DNA of 10,316 nt, taken from positions 1-10,316 of the forward strand of contig DXYG01000092.1 of the NCBI GenBank assembly GCA_019415925.1, written 5' to 3'. Shown one piece after another: positions 1 to 6,205 of the stretch. The position numbers and the translations under genes were made by a program. The DNA comes from Clostridiales bacterium. Its GTDB lineage: Bacteria; Bacillota; Clostridia; Oscillospirales; Acutalibacteraceae. The notes under the pieces are model-generated. The model saw only the letters and a list, made by a program, of their open reading frames with translations. It made no database searches and had not been told where the DNA came from. Every line of letters starts with the position of its first letter. Position 1 is the first letter of the stretch.

Positions 1-23
1 AAATGAATGATATAAAATAAACT

Positions 24-190
24 GTAGGGGCAGCCCTATGTGGCTGCCCGTTGGGTAACAATAAACGCTTCCTTTACAGTCGTAGGGACACTCACTCCGT
101 GTCCGTGTTGACTATCAAACGCAACCGTTTATATCAAAATTATTTTGACTAACAAACCTTTCCGTAGGGGACGGCTTCCCAGACGTCCCG
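24..190. repeat. Three variable-stem hairpin repeats
   Basis: Three related inverted repeats each begin with GTAGGG(G). Stem 1 pairs GGGCAGCC (28-35) with GGCTGCCC (42-49). Stem 2 pairs GGACAC (86-91) with GTGTCC (99-104). Stem 3 pairs GGGACG (168-173) with CGTCCC (184-189). The first bases are shared, but the stem sequences differ and stay complementary, so structure is kept while sequence changes. No protein-coding gene is supported in 1-335. Similar GTAGGGGC...GCCCG hairpins are, from memory, common between genes in Ruminococcus-like genomes. Confidence 0.6.
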
Positions 191-280
191 AAACATTACA
201 TATATATCAACATAAATCCAACAAATAAATCTTTCCAAACAACACGCATTATTACAAATTCGGAGCGTAGCGACCATTAA

Positions 281-308
281 CTCCACTCTCCACACTCCAA
301 ACTCCACA
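281..308. repeat. 7-bp tandem repeat, four units (CTCCACA)
   Basis: Four consecutive heptamers are seen: CTCCACT, CTCCACA, CTCCAAA and CTCCACA, followed by CTT. They lie just before the TetR-like gene, and GGAGCGTAGCGACC lies directly upstream of them. Short tandem repeats can change copy number by slippage, but nothing here proves a regulatory role. Confidence 0.6.
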
Positions 309-335
309 CTTAAAATATTGTTTATCTCAAAAAGT

Positions 336-908
336 ATGCCTGAAATCAAATCAGACTCAGATATAAAATTAATATTAAATTACGGAAGGTGCATTTATGA
401 AGCATTCGGTTACAACGCTCAACATATAGCAAGCTCGCTCAAAAAGATTATGTCAAAAAAGCCTTTTTCAAAAATTACCGTGACTGAAATCATAAAGGAC
501 TGCGGTGTGAACAGAAAAACCTTTTACTACCATTTTGCAGATATTTACGCTTTGCTAAAGTGGATGTTTGAGGAAGAAGACGTTGAGGTTGTAAAAAACT
601 TTGATATTTACACAAATCCCGAGGAAGCGATAGAATTTGTTATTGAGTATGTTGAGAAAAACGAGCATATCATAAGCTGCGCATACGATTCAATCGGCAG
701 GGAAGAGATGAAAAACTTTTTCTCGTCTGATTTCAGGGGAATTATAAACGGAGTAATAACAAAGGCTGAAAAAAGCTTTGCGGTGGAGCTTGATGCTGAT
801 TACAAAAAATTCCTCACAAACTTTTACACCGAAGCATTTTCGGGAATGCTAATCGACTGGGTAAAGGACAGGGAATTTACCGACGAAAAATTGACGTTGA
901 ATATGTAA
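336..908 (+). CDS. TetR/AcrR-type transcriptional regulator, probably frameshifted
   Basis: The N-terminal half carries a TetR DNA-binding domain. SKITVTEIIKDCGVNRKTFYYHF is the typical helix-turn-helix with the YYHF signature, followed by DIYALLKWMFEEE as in regulators of the DhaS-like TetR subgroup. The C-terminal half would be the helical effector and dimer domain. The open frame starts at ATG 336 (or TTG 318) without a ribosome binding site. It ends early at 908, right after an A5 run (886-890). In the next frame, codons for DVEYVTKTVKSTIEGVMLKEK continue to a stop at 995-997, which is the usual last helix of the family. A good ribosome binding site points to ATG 397, also out of frame. 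Restoring one base near 400 and one in the A-run would give a 200-aa protein, a normal TetR length. It is therefore likely a pseudogene or affected by sequence errors. The regulated gene is unknown. Confidence 0.75.
   Translation: MPEIKSDSDIKLILNYGRCIYEAFGYNAQHIASSLKKIMSKKPFSKITVTEIIKDCGVNRKTFYYHFADIYALLKWMFEEEDVEVVKNFDIYTNPEEAIEFVIEYVEKNEHIISCAYDSIGREEMKNFFSSDFRGIINGVITKAEKSFAVELDADYKKFLTNFYTEAFSGMLIDWVKDREFTDEKLTLNM
340..367 (+). promoter_or_regulatory. Possible promoter of the TetR-like gene
   Basis: CTGAAA (340-345) and TATAAA (362-367) are 16 bases apart. They would start transcription near 374, just before the GGAAGG ribosome binding site at 384-389. The match to the -35 consensus is only partial. 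If real, it means the bases before 397 are leader and not coding. Confidence 0.3.
384..389 (+). promoter_or_regulatory. Shine-Dalgarno site pointing to ATG 397
   Basis: GGAAGG stands 7 bases before an ATG at 397. That ATG is out of frame with the TetR-like reading frame by one base and meets a stop after ten codons. Neither in-frame start (TTG 318, ATG 336) has a ribosome binding site. This suggests that 397 was the original start and a base has since been lost. Confidence 0.5.
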
Positions 909-1035
909 CCAAAACGGTAAAAAGTACAATAGAGGGTGTTATGCTAAAGGAAAAGGATAATATAACCACTCCCGAAAGCAAAACAAATTGCCCATAATAT
1001 TGAAAAATGTTATCTGATATTTTACAAAACAATGA

Positions 1036-1064
1036 TTGAAATTACCTCCTGCATAATATATAAT
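1036..1064 (+). promoter_or_regulatory. Strong promoter of the pyruvate kinase operon
   Basis: TTGAAA (1036-1041) and TATAAT (1059-1064) are separated by exactly 17 bases, close to the ideal sigma-A promoter. Transcription would start near 1071, leaving a leader of about 55 bases before the preferred pyruvate kinase start at 1126. Confidence 0.8.
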
Positions 1065-1125
1065 TAAATAAGTATAGGAAAATATTTTAATGGGAACAAA
1101 CTCCATACGAAGGGACGTAATTTCA

Positions 1126-2568
1126 ATGAGAAAAACAAAAATTGTATGTACTATCGGTCCTGCGTGCAACACAAAGGAAATGCTCCTTAAAATGATTGAC
1201 GCAGGAATGAACGTTGCAAGAGTAAATATGTCGCACGGCACATACGACGAGCTTGAAAAGCTCTTTGCAACAATAAAGGAAGCAATCCGTGAAAGCGGAA
1301 AGAATGTTTCAATTCTTCTTGATACCAAAGGTCCCGAGGTAAGGGTTGGTACTTTTAAAAACGGCGGAGCAAAGCTTGAGGAAGGCAAAACCTTTTCACT
1401 GTTAAAGGAATGTGAGCAGGGCGATGAAAACGGCGTAGCACTTTCATTTCCGAAGCTTGTTGACCTTTTCTACGCTGACGGCGAAAAGGCAGTCGGCAGA
1501 GAGCTTTTGCTTGACGACGGTATTATTTCACTTGTGGTAAAAGAGGTTAAAGAGGACAGAATCGTCTGCACCGTCAACAAGGGCGGCACGCTCAAAAACC
1601 GCAAGAGCATAAATATTCCCGGATATTACATCAATATGCCTTATGTCAGCGCACAGGACAGAAAGGATATTGAATTCGGACTTACTCACGGTGCAAACGT
1701 TGTTGCGGCTTCATTTGTGCGCACACACGAGGACGTAAGAACCTTAAGAGATTTTATCGACAGCATCGGTTTTGAGTACGTTGAAATCATCGCAAAGATT
1801 GAAAATCAGAGCGGTGTTGACGATATGGACGCAATTATGGATTACGCAGACGGAATTATGGTAGCAAGAGGCGATATGGGCGTTGAGATTCCGTTTATCA
1901 AGCTCCCCGAAATCCAGAAAACGCTTATCAGAAAATGCGTTGCAAGGGGTAAATATGTAATCACAGCAACGCAGATGCTCGAGAGTATGACTACTTCTCC
2001 ACGTCCTACACGTGCCGAAATCAGCGACGTTGCAAACGCAGTTTACGACGGCACCAGCGCAGTTATGCTTTCAGCCGAATCTGCGGCAGGCAAGTATCCT
2101 GTTGAAAGCGTAAAGGCACTTGACGCTATCTGCACCGAGGCAGAGAATAACGGCGAGTTTACCGCACTTCACGAGTATATTGAAGCTCACTCGGTCAAGG
2201 ATAAAAACGCAATCAGAGGAAGTATCTGCAAGGCGGCAAAGGAAATTGCGGCAGAGGTAGGCGCAAAGGCAATTATTGTAGAGAGCGCAACGGGCAGAGT
2301 TGCAAGGGCAATGGTACATTTCAGACCCGAAGTGCCTGTTATTGCCGTTGTTACCTCACAACTTGTTTGCAGAAAGCTATGCCTGAACTGGGGCGTTACC
2401 GCTTTAATCGGTGAGGAAAAACGCACCTCCGACGCAATAACAAAGCAGGCTATGGAAAAGGCGCTCAGCACAGGACTTGTTCACAAGGGCGATACGGTTG
2501 TTGTGCTTTCCTCAAACAGAACCTGCCCTACTTCAAGCACAGACTCGCTTAACATAAGGATACTTTGA
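1126..2568 (+). CDS. pyk: Pyruvate kinase
   Basis: This glycolytic enzyme transfers phosphate from phosphoenolpyruvate to ADP, giving pyruvate and ATP in the cytoplasm. Visible motifs in order are KIVCTIGPA at the start, NVARVNMSHG (residues 29-38, substrate and K+ site), LDTKGPEVR (65-73), the family signature IIAKIENQSGV with the catalytic lysine and a metal-binding glutamate, ARGDMG with the metal-binding aspartate, and TQMLESM...PRPTRAE in the active site. Glu71 in TKGPE is the residue associated with K+-dependent pyruvate kinases. The protein is 480 aa, the compact form without the extra C-terminal PEP-utiliser-like domain of Bacillus. ATG 1126 is chosen because AAGGGA (1110-1115) lies 10 bases upstream and the protein then begins MRKTKIVCTIGPA. 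An in-frame ATG at 1090 would add 12 unconserved residues. The next gene follows after one base. Confidence 0.97.
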   Translation: MRKTKIVCTIGPACNTKEMLLKMIDAGMNVARVNMSHGTYDELEKLFATIKEAIRESGKNVSILLDTKGPEVRVGTFKNGGAKLEEGKTFSLLKECEQGDENGVALSFPKLVDLFYADGEKAVGRELLLDDGIISLVVKEVKEDRIVCTVNKGGTLKNRKSINIPGYYINMPYVSAQDRKDIEFGLTHGANVVAASFVRTHEDVRTLRDFIDSIGFEYVEIIAKIENQSGVDDMDAIMDYADGIMVARGDMGVEIPFIKLPEIQKTLIRKCVARGKYVITATQMLESMTTSPRPTRAEISDVANAVYDGTSAVMLSAESAAGKYPVESVKALDAICTEAENNGEFTALHEYIEAHSVKDKNAIRGSICKAAKEIAAEVGAKAIIVESATGRVARAMVHFRPEVPVIAVVTSQLVCRKLCLNWGVTALIGEEKRTSDAITKQAMEKALSTGLVHKGDTVVVLSSNRTCPTSSTDSLNIRIL

Positions 2569-2569
2569 T

Positions 2570-3079
2570 ATGGATAATATAGTTTTAATCGGAATGCCCG
2601 GCTCGGGGAAAAGTACGCTCGGCGTACTGCTTGCAAAGGCACTGGGTTATTCCTTCACCGATACCGATTTAATAATCAGCAGAATTGCAGGAAAGCCCCT
2701 GCAAAAAATTCTTGACGAGGACGGACTCGACAGTTTTCTTGAGATTGAAGAAAAGGTCGGAGCAGAGCTTGAATGTAACAGCACAGTCATTGCAACAGGC
2801 GGCTCAATGGTGCTTTCAGAAAAAGCAATGAAGAATTTAAAGGCACAGGGAAATGTGCTTTACATAAACGTTCCGCTTGGTGAAATAAAGCGCAGGGTGA
2901 CGAACATAAAGACAAGGGGAATAGCATTTAAAAAAGGCGAAACCCTTGATGACGTTTATAAAGTAAGAGTACCGCTCTACGAAAAGTACGCTGACATTAC
3001 GGTTGACTTCGTTAACTGCACTAACGGCGGAATAGAGGACACCGTTAATTTAATGGTTGAGAAAATTAAGAATTTATAG
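2570..3079 (+). CDS. Shikimate-kinase-like P-loop kinase, substrate uncertain
   Basis: The 169-aa protein has the AroK fold. A Walker A motif GMPGSGKST spans residues 8-16, DTD is at 31-33, a GG loop lies in IATGGS, a lid arginine is in TRGIA, and the C-terminal substrate arginine is in RVPLYEKYAD. It would phosphorylate a small hydroxyl compound with ATP, and databases would probably label it shikimate kinase. Two family landmarks are changed, however. The GExxFRxxE stretch reads GLDSFLEIE, so the shikimate-binding arginine (Arg58 in the M. tuberculosis enzyme) is a leucine. The GGG loop reads GGS. This suggests a different substrate or an altered binding mode. The ATG lies one base after the pyruvate kinase stop, with AAGGA (2556-2560) nine bases upstream, so the two genes are surely cotranscribed. 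No other aromatic biosynthesis gene is nearby. Confidence 0.8.
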   Translation: MDNIVLIGMPGSGKSTLGVLLAKALGYSFTDTDLIISRIAGKPLQKILDEDGLDSFLEIEEKVGAELECNSTVIATGGSMVLSEKAMKNLKAQGNVLYINVPLGEIKRRVTNIKTRGIAFKKGETLDDVYKVRVPLYEKYADITVDFVNCTNGGIEDTVNLMVEKIKNL

Positions 3080-3111
3080 TGTGTTAAAATCATAATTTAC
3101 GGAGTTGCTCT

Positions 3112-3513
3112 ATGAGATTAGACGGGTTTGGTTTATTTGTTGACGATATGGCTACAATGATTAGATTTTATCGTGATGTGCTTGGCTTTGAAATAAAGGA
3201 AGCAGAAGACGCAGTAAATGTTTATCTGATAAAAGACGGAACGCTTTTTATGCTCTACGAAAGAAAAAACTTTGAAAAAATGACAAGCAGAAAGTATGAA
3301 TATCTTAAAGGCTTAAACGGTCATTTTGAAATTGCTTTGTATGTAGATACTTTTGAAGAAGTTGATATTGAATTTGCAAAGGCAGTGTCAAAAGGCGCAA
3401 CTCCTGTATTAGAGCCTACAGATGAACAGTGGGGACAAAGAACCTGCTATATTGCAGACCCTGAAGGCAATTTAATTGAAATCGGTTCATTCAACAAACC
3501 GTTTGAGAGATAA
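3112..3513 (+). CDS. VOC family protein (glyoxalase/bleomycin-resistance fold)
   Basis: The 133-aa protein is one vicinal-oxygen-chelate module made of two beta-alpha-beta-beta-beta units. The first unit shows LFVDDMATMIRFYRDVLGFE near residues 8-27. The second shows FEIALYVDTFEEVD and ends with YIADPEGNLIEIGSF, the usual final strand with its metal-ligand glutamate. The position that often holds the first metal-binding histidine (I-D-H-V in many members) reads L-D-G-F. Lactoylglutathione lyase activity is therefore not supported, and a binding or resistance role is as likely. GGAG (3101-3104) lies seven bases before the ATG. Only 32 bases separate it from the kinase gene and no terminator is seen between them, so readthrough is likely. 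Its codons are richer in A and T than those of the two genes before it, which hints at a different history. Substrate unknown. Confidence 0.88.
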   Translation: MRLDGFGLFVDDMATMIRFYRDVLGFEIKEAEDAVNVYLIKDGTLFMLYERKNFEKMTSRKYEYLKGLNGHFEIALYVDTFEEVDIEFAKAVSKGATPVLEPTDEQWGQRTCYIADPEGNLIEIGSFNKPFER

Positions 3514-3530
3514 ATCGATATTTTTATAAT
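3503..3530 (+). promoter_or_regulatory. Possible promoter before the flavodoxin-fold gene
   Basis: TTGAGA (3503-3508), inside the end of the VOC gene, and TATAAT (3525-3530) are 16 bases apart. The -10 match is perfect, the -35 match fair. It could give the next gene separate expression, although the short spacing also allows simple cotranscription. A leader of only about 13 bases would remain. Confidence 0.4.
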
Positions 3531-3549
3531 ATGATTGGAGTTTTAAGAA

Positions 3550-4125
3550 ATGAAAGTATTGATACTTATGGGAAGTCCCAGACTTTGCGGTAATACTGCC
3601 GAGCTTTGTAAATATTTCATGGATGAATTGCGTGTACAAAAAGCAGAAGTAAAGTATATTGAGCTTGAAAAAATGACTGTAAATCCTTGTGAGGAATGCT
3701 ATGTTTGTCAGGACGTAGCCGGAGAGCATGGTTGCGCACAGAAGGATGATATGGTAGAAATAGCAAATGAAATTCTTTGGGCGGATTTGATTGTTTTAGC
3801 GACTCCGATTTTTTCATGGTATTGTACAGCGAAAATGAAAGCAGTGCTTGACCGCCACTATGGGTTCAATAAATATTACGGAAACGCAGAAGGTTGTTTA
3901 TGGGAAGGCAAAAGAGTCGGTATTATTGCTACTCATGGCTATAATGGCGATTATGCAACAGAGCCATTTGAAACCGGTGTGAAACGACTGTGCATTCATT
4001 CTAATCTCAAATATGTAGGAATGTATTCCGTACAGGATAATGATAACCTTGCTTCTTTTCAGACTGAAGAAGCCATAGAGGGGGCAAAAGCATTTGCCCG
4101 AAAAGTAATTAACGAACAGGCTTAA
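3550..4125 (+). CDS. Flavodoxin-fold NAD(P)H-dependent oxidoreductase, possible iron-sulfur flavoprotein
   Basis: The 191-aa protein has the FMN-binding flavodoxin fold of the NADPH-dependent FMN reductase / iron-sulfur flavoprotein group. The phosphate loop GSPRLCGNT (residues 8-16) follows the first strand. ATPIFSWYCTAKMKAVLDR is the second flavin loop and helix typical of this group. Between them NPCEECYVCQ...GC contains Cys47, Cys50, Cys53 and Cys62. This CX2CX2CX8C arrangement is close to the compact cluster motif of archaeal and clostridial iron-sulfur flavoproteins, so an Fe-S cluster is possible but not proven. The role is likely electron transfer or reduction of quinones or nitro-compounds in the cytoplasm. 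TTGGAG ends nine bases before the ATG. It is the last gene of the plus-strand run, and a hairpin terminator follows. Codon use resembles the VOC gene rather than pyruvate kinase. The electron donor and target are unknown. Confidence 0.88.
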   Translation: MKVLILMGSPRLCGNTAELCKYFMDELRVQKAEVKYIELEKMTVNPCEECYVCQDVAGEHGCAQKDDMVEIANEILWADLIVLATPIFSWYCTAKMKAVLDRHYGFNKYYGNAEGCLWEGKRVGIIATHGYNGDYATEPFETGVKRLCIHSNLKYVGMYSVQDNDNLASFQTEEAIEGAKAFARKVINEQA

Positions 4126-4189
4126 CCCTGTTTGAGGTTCATAGTTTGTAAGCTTGACAAATTCCAGTTTAACATTTAGCTTATATTAT

Positions 4190-4220
4190 AAACGGCAGAC
4201 TGTAACTCAGCCTGCCGTTT
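4190..4220 (+). terminator. Hairpin terminator between convergent genes
   Basis: AAACGGCAG (4190-4198) pairs perfectly with CTGCCGTTT (4212-4220). Inside, CTG (4200-4202) pairs with CAG (4208-4210). TTTGATTTT follows on the plus strand, so it best serves the flavodoxin-fold gene. The U-tract is weak. Lying between convergent genes, it may also act on mazF transcripts. Confidence 0.7.
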
Positions 4221-4251
4221 GATTTTACCGCACGTTTTATGTAGAGCGGTA

Positions 4252-4599
4252 TTATGCGTTTAGTCCGAATGAAATTGAAATTGCGTTGTTAATGTCGTTC
4301 ATTGCGCTTTCGTCAACCGAGCCCATTTTTTCCTTTAAACGCTTTTTGTCAATTGTTCTTACCTGTTCAAGCAGAACAACGCTGTCCTTTGCAAGTCCCG
4401 AGCTGTCTGCATGCAGAGGAATGTGGGTGGGAAGATTTGCCTTTGACTGCTGGCTTGTGATTGCAGCGGCAATAACAGTCGGACTGAATCGGTTTCCCAC
4501 GTTGTTCTGCACAATGAGAACAGGTCTTATTCCGCCCTGCTCCGAGCCGACAACAGGGCTTAAATCGGCATAATAAATGTCACCACGACGTATATTCAA
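4252..4599 (-). CDS. mazF: MazF/EndoA-type endoribonuclease toxin
   Basis: The 115-aa protein is close to Bacillus EndoA (NdoA/YdcE), a toxin that cuts single-stranded RNA at short sequence sites and is normally held in check by a MazE-type antitoxin. Seen are RGDIYYADLSPVVGSEQGG at the N-terminus, the catalytic arginine in GGIRPVLIVQN, the catalytic threonine in AAITSQ, and the conserved PTHIPL, SVVLLEQVRTIDKKRL and C-terminal ISISFGL segments. All key residues are present, so it should be active. TTG 4599 is preferred because GGAG (4613-4610) lies ten bases upstream and the protein then begins MNIRRGD, matching EndoA. GTG at 4608 would be only one base from that site. No antitoxin gene lies upstream: the gap of 138 bases to the lipoprotein gene holds only a promoter. 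In Firmicutes this gene usually follows alr and a small antitoxin gene, both missing here. Confidence 0.93.
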   Translation of the reverse strand: MNIRRGDIYYADLSPVVGSEQGGIRPVLIVQNNVGNRFSPTVIAAAITSQQSKANLPTHIPLHADSSGLAKDSVVLLEQVRTIDKKRLKEKMGSVDESAMNDINNAISISFGLNA

Positions 4600-4609
4600 G
4601 GCTTTCACG

Positions 4610-4613
4610 CTCC
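4610..4613 (-). promoter_or_regulatory. Shine-Dalgarno site deciding the mazF start
   Basis: GGAG on the minus strand lies ten bases before TTG 4599 but one base before GTG 4608. Only the TTG is usable with normal spacing. Confidence 0.6.
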
Positions 4614-4669
4614 AAATAATTTATTTACTGATATTTTTGCCTATCCGTTAGCTTTTATACAGCTATTAC

Positions 4670-4698
4670 ATAATATTTTTGGGCGTAAAATTTGTGAA
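4670..4698 (-). promoter_or_regulatory. Promoter of mazF
   Basis: On the minus strand TTCACA (4698-4693) and TATTAT (4675-4670) are separated by 17 bases, each five of six to consensus. The transcript would start near 4663, giving a leader of about 64 bases. This would let mazF be expressed without the upstream genes. Confidence 0.6.
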
Positions 4699-4737
4699 TA
4701 TTATTCTTTGGCAGAATTTTATTTTTGTATGTATCAA

Positions 4738-5259
4738 TCAGTTTTCAGCCGCTTTTATTTCTGAAAATTCGATTTTCAGCTCTGCATTTTTAATTTCCGC
4801 ACCCGTAATTTTCCCGTCCCTGTCTGTTGTAATAACGCAATTCCCGCTGTCGGTTTTTAAATTATATGTACACAAGCTGTCGCTTTTGGAAGAAAGGCTT
4901 GCTCTGCCTTGCAAAATGCCGTCAAGAACTGATTTTACAAGGCTCGGAAAACTCTTTTGCGGCAGATACGCCTCATCTGCACTGCAAATAAGATTTTCCC
5001 TCGACATTTCAAGCTCGCCGTTTTTGTACCCAAAGCTAATTCCGTCAAGCTCCTCCGGACTGCTTATGCTTATGTACGCAACGCCCTGCCTGTTTGCGCT
5101 GATACTTCCCGAATATTCAGCGTCACGGTAGTTTGATGTGAATTTTGCGGAAAAATCCGTTATAATATCCGCAGGCTCGCTTTTAGTCTGACAGCCGCTG
5201 AAAAGTACAATCAGCAAAAAAGAAAAGACATATAATGTTTTCAAAACCCTCTTGGCCAT
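4738..5259 (-). CDS. Small lipoprotein of unknown function
   Basis: The 173-aa protein has a basic N-terminus (MAKRVLK), a hydrophobic segment at about residues 8-21, and a lipobox-like LFSGC with the cysteine at 23. Signal peptidase II cleavage and lipid anchoring to the outer face of the membrane are therefore likely, although Phe at -3 is unusual. The mature part is rich in beta-prone segments. By position it corresponds to the LolA-like lipoprotein YdcC found before alr-mazEF in Bacillus, but it is shorter and I see no decisive motif, so that link is inference. GGAGGG (5269-5264) is a strong ribosome binding site just before the ATG. It lies 69 bases after nnrD. A TATAAT (5291-5286) sits before it without a good -35 box, so cotranscription with nnrD is the simpler reading. 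Confidence 0.8.
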   Translation of the reverse strand: MAKRVLKTLYVFSFLLIVLFSGCQTKSEPADIITDFSAKFTSNYRDAEYSGSISANRQGVAYISISSPEELDGISFGYKNGELEMSRENLICSADEAYLPQKSFPSLVKSVLDGILQGRASLSSKSDSLCTYNLKTDSGNCVITTDRDGKITGAEIKNAELKIEFSEIKAAEN

Positions 5260-5328
5260 AATTCCCTCCGCAGGTGTTTTTATACATTATATGTCTTTAT
5301 TAATTTTAAAATTACGTCAAACAAGCCG

Positions 5329-6201
5329 TTAAAATCCGCATTTTCTGTAAGCCTGCGAAATCTCATTAATCAAGTCTGTCGGAAGCATAGAAATTCTGCC
5401 GAGCTTTTCAGCGGCAATATCGCCTGCTAAGCCGTGAAGATAAACCGCCGCCGCAGCCGCAGCAAACGGATTTGCTCCTTGTGCAAGCAAAGAGCCTGTC
5501 ATTCCTGCAAGCACATCTCCGCTTCCTCCCGTAGCCATTCCTGAATTGCCTGTTCTGTTAATCATCACTCTACCTTCGGGTGATGCAATAATTGTTCCTG
5601 CTCCTTTCAGCACCGTAACAACGCCGTACTCCTTTGCAAAATCAGCCGCAATCTCGGCTCTGTTTTCATTTACGGATTTCGGAGTTGATTTTACAAGTCT
5701 TGCCATTTCTCCGGGGTGGGGAGTAATAATAATCGGTGCTTTCGCTTTTTTCAGAATATCGGGATTTTTTGCAACGCAATTGAGTGCGTCAGCGTCAAGC
5801 ACAAGCGGTTTAGCGCAATTTTCTATAAAAGAATTAACGAGCTTTTCGGTATCATCACACACCGATAAACCGCAGCCTATAAGTACCGCACTTGACTTTT
5901 CAGCTTCGCTAAGCAGAAAGTCAATGTTGTTTTTACTGATTTTACCGTCAGGCGTTTCTTCAAGCGGAAAAAATACGCTCTCAAAAATCGCACCTGCCGC
6001 AATCGGATAAATGCTCTTTGGAAGTGCAGCTTTCAGAAGTCCGAGTCCGCATCTCAGCGCCGATTTTCCTGCCATAATTGCCGCACCGGCCATACCGAAA
6101 GAGCCGCAAATACAAAGCAGAGAGCCTAAAGTGCCCTTGTTAGCGTCATCGGGACGGTCAAAAACTGCCTTTTTAACAATATTTCTGTCGGTTTGCTCCA
6201 T
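5329..6201 (-). CDS. nnrD: ADP-dependent (S)-NAD(P)H-hydrate dehydratase
   Basis: This repair enzyme turns damaged, hydrated NADH or NADPH back into the normal cofactor, using ADP in bacteria. Numbered from the preferred start, the sequence shows NKGTLGSLLCICGSFGMAGA (from about residue 21), LDADALN (135-141), TPHPGEMARL (160-169), VLKGAGT, and GMATGGSGDVLAG (221-233), the ribokinase-like nucleotide-binding loop with its catalytic aspartate. These are the full family signatures. At 290 aa it is the single-domain form, lacking the N-terminal epimerase NnrE that is fused in many bacteria. No separate nnrE is in the window. ATG 6201 has AGG eight bases upstream and starts four bases after the previous stop. 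An ATG at 6216 would overlap the previous gene and has no ribosome binding site. Translation is probably coupled to the upstream membrane protein gene. Confidence 0.95.
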   Translation of the reverse strand: MEQTDRNIVKKAVFDRPDDANKGTLGSLLCICGSFGMAGAAIMAGKSALRCGLGLLKAALPKSIYPIAAGAIFESVFFPLEETPDGKISKNNIDFLLSEAEKSSAVLIGCGLSVCDDTEKLVNSFIENCAKPLVLDADALNCVAKNPDILKKAKAPIIITPHPGEMARLVKSTPKSVNENRAEIAADFAKEYGVVTVLKGAGTIIASPEGRVMINRTGNSGMATGGSGDVLAGMTGSLLAQGANPFAAAAAAVYLHGLAGDIAAEKLGRISMLPTDLINEISQAYRKCGF

Positions 6202-6205
6202 TAAA

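Noticed and set aside
1090..1125. Longer pyruvate kinase start at ATG 1090
   Set aside because: The extra 12 residues match nothing in the family, and the proper ribosome binding site (1110-1115) lies inside them, before ATG 1126.
939..1388. 149-aa minus-strand frame across the pyk promoter and start
   Set aside because: It is antisense to a clear pyruvate kinase gene and has no homology-like motifs.
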